DNA of 11,773 bases from CAKSQL01 sp045606465 (GTDB taxonomy: Bacteria; Bacillota; Clostridia; UBA1381), in NCBI GenBank assembly GCA_045606465.1, contig JAZURZ010000063.1, positions 1 through 11,773 of the forward strand, read 5' to 3'. The notes under the pieces are model-generated. The model worked only from the letters and a program-made list of their open reading frames with translations. It was not told where the DNA came from and did not search any database. The position numbers and the translations under genes were made by a program. Positions 6,682 to 11,773 of this stretch are shown here, piece after piece; position 1 is the first letter of the stretch; every line of letters starts with the position of its first letter.

Positions 6682-6709
6682 GGGGAGTTTTTAAACAGCC
6701 CCTTTTTTT
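6682..6709 (-). repeat. Right terminal inverted repeat of the IS1182-like element
   Basis: This is the partner of the left repeat (core 6683-6702), followed outward by seven T that mirror the A run at the left end. Only 11 bases separate its core from the secF stop codon. Confidence 0.85.
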
Positions 6710-6713
6710 AACA

Positions 6714-7613
6714 TTATTTTTTTGCTTTCTTTGCTGCTTCGTTGCTTTCTTTCCATGCAGCCCACCAGGGACTTGCAATGAAGATTGAGCTATATGCTCC
6801 TGCCAAAACACCAACAATCAAGGGGAATGCAAATTCTTTAATAGACTGAACTCCCACAATATAGAGAACAACAATTGTAATAAGAGTTGTAATGGTAGTA
6901 TTTATGGTACGTCCCATACTTTCATTTATGCTCTTATTTGTAATCTCTGAAACTGTCATACCCTTTTTAGGATTATATCCTCTCATGTTTTCACGGATAC
7001 GGTCGAAAACAACAATTGTGTTATTTATTGAGTAACCTATAACCGTCAGCATTGCCGCAATAAAAGTTGTATTAAGCGGAGTATATGTAATAGCATAGAC
7101 CGCAAACATAATTACAATATTTATAACAAGTGCCATAATTGCAGTCACTGCCGAACGCCATTCAAATCTTAATGCGATATATGCAAGTATGCACAAAATT
7201 GCAATAAGAGTGAAAATAAGGGTTTTTTGCTGAACCTGCTTACCAAAGCTTGCCGATGCACTGTTTACAGCCATAGGCTCCTCGTCCTGCAAAGCATACT
7301 TTTCTTTCAGGGCTGCATAAATTTCATTCTTCTTCTCTTCCTCTATAGGCTGAGTTTTAATGGAAGCTTGTGTTCCATCTCCCAAGGTCTGAACAATTAT
7401 AGGAGTAACTCCTGTGGTTTCTTCAAGATATGCTCTTACCTCTTCGTTATCAAAGCTTGTGCCCATATTTACCTGCATTTTGATACCGCCCATAAACTCT
7501 ATGTCAAAGTTAAAGCCGCTATTTACAAAATACATAACTATACCTGCTATTACAACAATAATAGGAAGAAGCAGATATTTACCCTTGTTTTTGGTAACAT
7601 TAATTGATTTCAT
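6714..7613 (-). CDS. secF: Protein translocase subunit SecF
   Basis: SecF (299 residues) pairs with SecD in the membrane as an RND-type accessory complex of SecYEG that uses the proton motive force to pull exported proteins through. TM1 is at about 13-30, followed by the GFNFDIEFMGG motif (33-43), an extracellular P4-like domain (about 45-125), and TM2-TM6 (about 131-149, 155-173, 181-205, 240-257, 262-283). The conserved GYSINNTIVVFDRIREN (193-209) and the TINTTITT segment (236-243) are intact. The tail is lysine-rich. AGGAGGT (7623-7629) overlaps the secD stop and lies nine bases before the ATG, so the two genes are probably translationally coupled. The IS remnant begins 11 bases past the stop, and no native terminator is left. 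Confidence 0.96.
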   Translation of the reverse strand: MKSINVTKNKGKYLLLPIIVVIAGIVMYFVNSGFNFDIEFMGGIKMQVNMGTSFDNEEVRAYLEETTGVTPIIVQTLGDGTQASIKTQPIEEEKKNEIYAALKEKYALQDEEPMAVNSASASFGKQVQQKTLIFTLIAILCILAYIALRFEWRSAVTAIMALVINIVIMFAVYAITYTPLNTTFIAAMLTVIGYSINNTIVVFDRIRENMRGYNPKKGMTVSEITNKSINESMGRTINTTITTLITIVVLYIVGVQSIKEFAFPLIVGVLAGAYSSIFIASPWWAAWKESNEAAKKAKK

Positions 7614-7627
7614 TCTACCTATACCTC

Positions 7628-8899
7628 CTATCTTATGAACAGCTTACGGTTCTTAATATTAAGATTTACAAGCTGTTTGAGTAAAAACTTGGTTATTATA
7701 ATAGCAGTAAGCATACTTACAATAACACCAAGTGCAAGTGTGATTGCAAATCCGCGTACTGTGCCAATTCCTGACAGATACAAAACAATACATGTAATTA
7801 TTGTTGTGATATTTGAGTCTAAAATTGCTCCAAATGCCTTTTTAAAGCCTGCCTCAACAGATGCCTTAATGGTTTTGCCAAGCTTCACTTCTTCCTTCAT
7901 ACGCTCAAATATGATGACATTTGCGTCAACCGCCATACCAATAGAAAGAACAATACCGGCAATACCTGAAAGGCTCAAGTTTACTCTTGCAAGGCCTAAC
8001 ACCAATGCAATAATTCCTACATAGAAAGCCAGAGCAAGGTCTGCAATAAGACCTGAAACTCTATAGAATATAAGCATAAAGAGCATAACTATCAATATGC
8101 CTATACCTGCTGCCAAAAGACTTGTAGGCAACGCCTTTTCTCCAAGCTCAGGACCAATTGTATCCTGCGCAACAGTTGTAAGTGCAAAAGGCAATGCACC
8201 AGATTTAATCTGATTAGCCAAGAGGGTTGCGTCAGCCGCTGTTTCAAAGCTTCCTGAAATTACACAAGTTTCGGAATTTATTTCTTCTCTTACACTTGGT
8301 GCTGAAACAATGGTATCATCCATTTTGATTGCTATGTAATTTTTTCCTTCTCCTGCACGTGTCGCAGCTTCTCTTGTAGCATCAGCAAACTTGGATATAG
8401 CCTCAGATGTAAGTGTAAGCTGTACATAATGCTCAGCTGCACCCATTTCGCTTATCTGTCCATAAAGTGCTTCTGCATTCTTTATATCAGTAGCACCATC
8501 AAGAACTGTTTTTCCGTCTGCATCAACAAAGGTCAGCTTTGCAGTTGAGCCAAGAAGCTTTGCAGCTTCATCAGTTTCAAAAACTGATGGGATTTCAACT
8601 ATGATTTGTCCGCTTTCATCTCTGCTCATTCTTGCCTCTGTATATCCTGCACTATTTAAACGTGCAGTAAATATAGACTCAACAATGTCCATTTCTTCCT
8701 CTGTGGGATTTTCCTTTTCTGCCTGGAAGGTTATAACTGAACCTCCTGCAAGGTCTATACCCTTTCTTATTCCCTTTTCTTCATCAAGCATACCGCCATA
8801 GCTGAATCCGGAAATGTCATAACCGAAGAAAGCTACATAGTTTAAAAGCACAGCAACTGCCACCATGAGAACGAGAATAGCAATACTCTTTTTCTTCAT
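7628..8899 (-). CDS. secD: Protein translocase subunit SecD
   Basis: SecD (423 residues) is the partner of SecF. TM1 is at about 5-25, followed by the D1 motif KGIDLAGGS (46-54), a periplasmic-type P1 region with IEIPS-like and GSTAKLTF segments (about 60-250), TIGPELGE (247-254), then five membrane helices (about 258-410). SGIAGIVLSIGMAVDANVII (311-330), ILDSNITTIIT (359-369) and VRGFAITLALGV (381-392) correspond to the conserved D4-D6 regions. I start at ATG 8899 rather than the in-frame TTG at 8911, because AGAAAGGA abuts the TTG but lies 12 bases before the ATG, and MKKKS is a normal basic N-terminus. The stop codon overlaps the secF ribosome binding site. The gene is separate from secF, as in Clostridia, not fused as in Bacillus. 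Confidence 0.96.
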   Translation of the reverse strand: MKKKSIAILVLMVAVAVLLNYVAFFGYDISGFSYGGMLDEEKGIRKGIDLAGGSVITFQAEKENPTEEEMDIVESIFTARLNSAGYTEARMSRDESGQIIVEIPSVFETDEAAKLLGSTAKLTFVDADGKTVLDGATDIKNAEALYGQISEMGAAEHYVQLTLTSEAISKFADATREAATRAGEGKNYIAIKMDDTIVSAPSVREEINSETCVISGSFETAADATLLANQIKSGALPFALTTVAQDTIGPELGEKALPTSLLAAGIGILIVMLFMLIFYRVSGLIADLALAFYVGIIALVLGLARVNLSLSGIAGIVLSIGMAVDANVIIFERMKEEVKLGKTIKASVEAGFKKAFGAILDSNITTIITCIVLYLSGIGTVRGFAITLALGVIVSMLTAIIITKFLLKQLVNLNIKNRKLFIR

Positions 8900-8946
8900 T
8901 TGAATTATCAATCCTTTCTAAAAAATTAATGAAACATATGTTATAT

Positions 8947-8975
8947 ATTATAACCCTTTGTCAAAAGAAAGTCAA
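8947..8975 (-). promoter_or_regulatory. Sigma-A promoter of secDF
   Basis: On the minus strand: -35 TTGACT (8975-8970), a 17-base spacer and a perfect -10 TATAAT (8952-8947). The leader to the secD ATG is about 40 bases. Confidence 0.82.
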
Positions 8976-9022
8976 GATATTTTGTTTATTTCGCCAAGAA
9001 ATAATAAAAAAATATTTTTATC

Positions 9023-9051
9023 TTGCTCTATTTCGGGAAATGATATAAAAT
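9023..9051 (+). promoter_or_regulatory. Probable promoter of rnr
   Basis: TGATATAAA gives an extended -10 (TATAAA at 9044-9049). A weak TTGCTC (9023-9028) lies 15 bases upstream of it, or 17 bases from an overlapping TAAAAT (9046-9051). The start would be near 9056-9060, leaving a leader of about 65 bases. Confidence 0.45.
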
Positions 9052-9091
9052 AGAAATATAAAAATATTTTTAAAATTTATAAATGGAGATT

Positions 9092-9111
9092 TGCACATTT
9101 TAATTTGTGCA
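9092..9111 (+). promoter_or_regulatory. Small inverted repeat in the rnr leader
   Basis: TGCACA (9092-9097) and TGTGCA (9106-9111) flank eight A/T bases. It lies between the only Shine-Dalgarno-like sequence, GGAGAT (9085-9090), and the ATG at 9123. It could form a weak RNA hairpin; a role in translation is speculative. Confidence 0.35.
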
Positions 9112-9122
9112 TTAAAAAAAAC

Positions 9123-11363
9123 ATGAACAGAAAAGAAAAAATACTCGCATATATCAAAAGTCCTGAATATGTCCCCTTAAAAGCGGAGGAGCTTATTTCA
9201 GTTTTGTGCGTTCCCAAAGTGGACGAGGATGAGTTTTTAAAGCTTTTAGAAGAGCTTTTGGAAGAGCGAAAAATTGAAAAAACAAAAAAGTCAAGATACG
9301 TTGCCACTATTAGCAAAAACATTGTTACGGGCAGGCTTTCCTGTAGCAACTATGGTTTTTTTGCCTTCCTTATTCCCGATTCTGAAGAAAAAGCCGATGT
9401 TTATATAAATGGCGAGCATTTAAATGGTTCTCTTCATAACGACTTAGTTTCGGTAGTAATTGATGGTGAGGACAAAGCAAGCGGCAGACTAAGCGGTCGT
9501 GTTTTTAAAATTCTTGAGCGTGCAAACACCACCATCTGCGGCGTAATAAAAAAGAAAAAGGGAGGCTTTTTCGAGCTGCGCCCCGATTCTCAAAAAATAT
9601 ATACAAAAGTTTTGGTTTTGGAAGAAAATACCCTTGGTGCACAACCGGGCGACAGAGTGCTTGTCCAAATAACAAGCTATTCTCCCGAAGTTTCGGGAAT
9701 TGTTACAAAAATTTTAGGCGATTCCAAAGATTTAAAAAGCAATATAGAAGCAATTCTTTTTGAAGAAAATATATGCACTGAGGAAAGCTCTGAGGCACTT
9801 TTAGAGGCGGAAAACACTCCCCAAAAGGTTTTGGCGGAGGATATTTTAGCAAGACGCGACCTTCGTGATGAATTAATTTTTACCATTGACGGAGATGACG
9901 CACGAGATTTTGATGACGCAGTTTCCCTTGACTTACTCCCCAATGGAAATTATCGTCTGGGAGTTCATATTGCAGATGTTACCCATTATGTAACCGAGGG
10001 CTCATCTCTTGATAACGACGCATTTTTGCGTGGTACAAGTGTGTATCTTCCCGACAGAGTAATTCCCATGCTGCCAAAAAAACTTTCAAATGGAATTTGC
10101 AGCTTAAATCCGCACGAGGACAGACTAACTCTCACTGTCTTTATGGATATAACACCTGCAGGAGTTGTTTCTTCCCATGAGCTTGTAAAAAGCGTAATTC
10201 ATTCCCGTGAGCGCATGACATATAACAACGTTGCCGAACTTCTGGGAGAAAATCCACCAAAGGCTCTTTTGTCAAAGTATAGCTATCTTCTGCCTGTCTT
10301 AAAAGACATGGAAAAGCTTTCCCTGCTTCTTCACGCAAAAAGAATGGATAGGGGAAGCGTTGATTTTGATTTTCCCGAAGCACAAATAATTGTAAATGAC
10401 AATGGCGAGCCTGTTGACATTTTTCCTGCCGAGAGAAAAATATCACACAAAATAATTGAGGAATTTATGCTTGCAGCAAACGAAACAATCGCAGAATATG
10501 CTTTTTGGGCAGAAATTCCATTTGTTTTCAGAGTTCACGAGCCGCCACAGGCTGAAAGCATGCGTGATTTTCAGCGTTTTATCTCAAGCTTCGGTCTTGG
10601 ATTAAAGGAAAAATTCAGCGAAAGCGAGCCCTTGCACCCAAAAGCCTTGCAACAGGTTTTATCTTCTGCAAAAGGCACGGAAGAGGAGCATATGATTTCT
10701 ACCTATGCTCTCCGCTCCCTTATGAAAGCCGAATATAAGCCTGAAAATCTGGGACATTTTGGTCTTGCCGCAAAATACTATTGCCATTTCACCTCCCCCA
10801 TACGCCGTTACCCTGATTTGGCAATTCATAGAATTTTAAAGGATTTTATTGATGGAAAGCCGACAGAAAAATATGCTCTTTTTGCAAAAGAGTCCTCTAT
10901 TCATTCCTCTGAAACTGAGAGAAAGGCACAGCTTGCCGAAAGAGAGGCAAATGACCTTTTAAAGGTCTTTTATATGTCACAATATATAGGTTATATTTTT
11001 GATGCAAAAATCTCTTCTGTGACAGACTTTGGAATATTTGCCGAGCTTCCAAACACAGTTGAGGGACTTATTCGCTTAGAAAATTTAAAAGACGATTTTT
11101 ATGTTTTTAATCCTGACACTCGCACGCTTTTGGGAAAATACGATGGCAAAGTTTATAAAATAGGCGACACAATTGAAATTGCAGTAGCACGTTGCGACCT
11201 TTTAACGCGAAGAATTGATTTTATTATGGCGGAAAATGCAACCATGTCTGATATTGACGCACTGCAGCAGCACGCATACAAGCGCCAAAGAGAAAAACAA
11301 AAGAAAATAGATTCTTTGAAAAAGAGCACAAAGAAAACCTTTAAAAAAAGAAAAGGAAGATAA
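9123..11363 (+). CDS. rnr: Ribonuclease R (RNB-family 3'-to-5' exoribonuclease)
   Basis: RNase R degrades structured RNA processively from the 3' end and takes part in mRNA and rRNA turnover and tmRNA-linked decay. From ATG 9123 it has 746 residues, a normal length. Order: an N-terminal winged helix (about 1-60), two cold-shock domains (about 65-200), the RNB catalytic domain (about 246-575), an S1 domain (about 622-703) and a basic lysine-rich tail (715-746). The catalytic motif FTIDGDDARDFDDAVSL carries the metal-binding aspartates Asp256, Asp262, Asp264 and Asp265, and CHFTSPIRRYPDLAIHR (554-570) is the conserved RNB tail motif. The start is the least certain part: ATG 9123 has no Shine-Dalgarno within 15 bases, and an in-frame TTG at 9105 has none at a normal distance either. 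smpB, a frequent neighbour of rnr, does not follow. Confidence 0.95.
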   Translation: MNRKEKILAYIKSPEYVPLKAEELISVLCVPKVDEDEFLKLLEELLEERKIEKTKKSRYVATISKNIVTGRLSCSNYGFFAFLIPDSEEKADVYINGEHLNGSLHNDLVSVVIDGEDKASGRLSGRVFKILERANTTICGVIKKKKGGFFELRPDSQKIYTKVLVLEENTLGAQPGDRVLVQITSYSPEVSGIVTKILGDSKDLKSNIEAILFEENICTEESSEALLEAENTPQKVLAEDILARRDLRDELIFTIDGDDARDFDDAVSLDLLPNGNYRLGVHIADVTHYVTEGSSLDNDAFLRGTSVYLPDRVIPMLPKKLSNGICSLNPHEDRLTLTVFMDITPAGVVSSHELVKSVIHSRERMTYNNVAELLGENPPKALLSKYSYLLPVLKDMEKLSLLLHAKRMDRGSVDFDFPEAQIIVNDNGEPVDIFPAERKISHKIIEEFMLAANETIAEYAFWAEIPFVFRVHEPPQAESMRDFQRFISSFGLGLKEKFSESEPLHPKALQQVLSSAKGTEEEHMISTYALRSLMKAEYKPENLGHFGLAAKYYCHFTSPIRRYPDLAIHRILKDFIDGKPTEKYALFAKESSIHSSETERKAQLAEREANDLLKVFYMSQYIGYIFDAKISSVTDFGIFAELPNTVEGLIRLENLKDDFYVFNPDTRTLLGKYDGKVYKIGDTIEIAVARCDLLTRRIDFIMAENATMSDIDALQQHAYKRQREKQKKIDSLKKSTKKTFKKRKGR

Positions 11364-11377
11364 AATTCTTAACAAAC

Positions 11378-11439
11378 AAAAAAATCCCTGCAAAGCTTCT
11401 TTTTTCAAAAATTTAAGAAATCTTTGCGAGGGATTTTTT
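11378..11439. terminator. Bidirectional terminator between rnr and the convergent miniprotein gene
   Basis: AAAAAATCCC and GCAAAG (11379-11395) pair with CTTTGC and GGGATTTTTT (11422-11439) around a small T/GA interior loop, and TTCTT/AAGAA extends the stem inward. T-runs on both strands allow it to end both convergent transcripts. Confidence 0.82.
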
Positions 11440-11470
11440 ATTTAATGCATATGGTTTCTATTTTTAAGTA

Positions 11471-11569
11471 TTAGTTACACATGCAGGTAACGATTACGAT
11501 AATAATCAACACCCACAAAACCATGTCTAAGTCGAAGTTGCATCCGTTCTGGCATCCGCAATCACCCAT
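11471..11569 (-). CDS. Cys-rich single-pass membrane miniprotein, 32 residues, function unknown
   Basis: This 32-codon gene starts at ATG 11569 and ends at TAA 11471. The product opens MGDCGCQNGCNFDLD, then has a hydrophobic helix of about 12 residues (17-28, VLWVLIIIVIVT), and ends CMCN. Five cysteines (4, 6, 10, 29, 31) cluster on both sides of the membrane segment. Gene-like signals are very good: AAAGGAGG (11585-11578) lies eight bases before the ATG, a near-consensus promoter lies upstream, and terminators bound both sides. Tiny Cys/Gly-rich proteins with one hydrophobic segment occur in Clostridia and bacilli, some linked to the spore coat (YjcZ-like), but I cannot assign this one to a named family. 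It is convergent with rnr and probably monocistronic. Confidence 0.75.
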   Translation of the reverse strand: MGDCGCQNGCNFDLDMVLWVLIIIVIVTCMCN

Positions 11570-11663
11570 GTTCCTTGCCTCCTTTCAATTAATTACGCTG
11601 CTCTTGTTATATATCCCTACAGGGCAAATGAGCAGGACAAAAGAGGATACCTGCAAATCTTAA

Positions 11664-11692
11664 ATTATACTCAAAAAACCGCTGTGGGTCAA
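11664..11692 (-). promoter_or_regulatory. Sigma-A promoter of the Cys-rich miniprotein
   Basis: On the minus strand: -35 TTGACC (11692-11687), a 17-base spacer and a perfect -10 TATAAT (11669-11664). The untranslated leader is about 85 bases, long for a 32-codon gene. It includes a small CCCT/AGGG palindrome at 11615-11624. Confidence 0.82.
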
Positions 11693-11693
11693 G

Positions 11694-11720
11694 AAAAAAG
11701 CCGTCTTTCGACGGCTTTTG
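11694..11720. terminator. Bidirectional terminator separating the last two minus-strand genes
   Basis: A perfect 10-bp stem (11696-11705 with 11710-11719) with a TTTC loop contains GCCGTC/GACGGC and has A and T runs on both sides. It begins one base after the stop of the partial gene on the right. Confidence 0.9.
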
Positions 11721-11773
11721 TTATCCCAGTATGGATTTTGTTTTTTCGTCCTCGTACTGACGGGTGTAGAGCT
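11721..11773 (-). CDS. C-terminal end of an unidentified protein (runs off the right edge)
   Basis: On the minus strand one frame is open from the right edge and ends LYTRQYEDEKTKSILG at a TAA (11723-11721), directly before a strong terminator. The mix of charged residues and the position of the terminator suggest a real gene end. Sixteen residues are not enough to name a family. The other two frames are also open over this short span, so frame choice rests mainly on the terminator position. Confidence 0.5.
   Translation of the reverse strand, partial: LYTRQYEDEKTKSILG

Larger units (their letters stand above)
6029..6702 (+). mobile_element. Degenerate, internally deleted IS1182-family insertion sequence
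   Basis: The element is bounded by imperfect terminal inverted repeats (6029-6048 and 6683-6702, 19 of 20 positions identical). It contains the C-terminal part of an IS1182-type transposase. At about 674 bp it is far shorter than a complete member (roughly 1.5-1.9 kb), and the transposase N-terminus and most of the catalytic core are missing, so an internal deletion joined the left end to the transposase tail near position 6080. Terminator-like hairpins lie just inside each end. No clear target duplication is visible because both flanks are A/T homopolymers. It could be mobile only in trans, if at all. Confidence 0.8.

Noticed and set aside
8900..8911. TTG start that would lengthen SecD by 4 residues
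   Set aside because: The AGAAAGGA site abuts the TTG, which leaves no spacing, while ATG 8899 has workable spacing and a typical start.
9105..9122. TTG start that would lengthen RNase R by 6 residues
   Set aside because: It lies inside the leader inverted repeat and has no ribosome binding site at normal distance; ATG 9123 is preferred, though its own signal is weak.
11481..11663. Plus-strand 60-codon frame near the right end
   Set aside because: It is antisense to the miniprotein gene and its leader, where the strong promoter and ribosome binding site point to the minus strand.
1..11773. CRISPR array, prophage, toxin-antitoxin pair or defence island
   Set aside because: I looked on both strands; there are no regularly spaced repeats and no genes of such systems. 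Apart from the IS remnant the content is housekeeping.

Overview
The window looks like chromosomal DNA of an endospore-forming, low-GC member of the Clostridia (Firmicutes). The evidence is the AT-rich composition, strong AAGGAGG-type ribosome binding sites, sigma-A promoters of TTGACA/TATAAT type, a PdaB-type sporulation deacetylase, a split GlgC/GlgD pair, separate SecD and SecF, and a tRNA gene with encoded CCA. I cannot name a genus or species.

Layout, left to right. Positions 1-156 (minus) hold the first 52 codons of dxs (isoprenoid precursor synthesis). It is transcribed divergently from a PdaB-like polysaccharide deacetylase (293-1051, plus), which ends at a hairpin terminator. A very T-rich spacer with several promoter-like sequences precedes a glycogen operon, glgB-glgC-glgD (1349-5703), closed by a strong terminator. 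A monocistronic tRNA-Glu(CUC) follows with its own near-consensus promoter and terminator. Between the tRNA and secF sits a decayed, internally deleted IS1182-family element (about 6029-6702). It has 20-bp ends matching at 19 positions, a terminator-like hairpin just inside each end, and a C-terminal transposase remnant with two stops and a frameshift. On the minus strand, secD and secF (8899-6714) form a translationally coupled pair read towards the element. Divergent from secD is a full-length rnr (RNase R, 9123-11363, plus). The right end holds a 32-residue Cys-rich membrane miniprotein gene (11569-11471, minus), too short for ordinary ORF calling, with a textbook promoter and ribosome binding site. 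The last bases carry the 3' end of an unidentified minus-strand gene.

How the genes work together: GlgC and GlgD are expected to form the ADP-glucose pyrophosphorylase that feeds glycogen synthase, and GlgB branches the polymer; glgA and glgP are not in the window. SecD and SecF form the accessory complex of the Sec translocon. RNase R degrades structured RNA. Most of the window is housekeeping. I see no defence system, CRISPR array or other undescribed multi-gene system. The points most worth a second look are the Cys-rich miniprotein, the Asn in place of the catalytic Asp in the deacetylase, the missing close Shine-Dalgarno of rnr, and the insertion-sequence remnant that may supply the secDF terminator.
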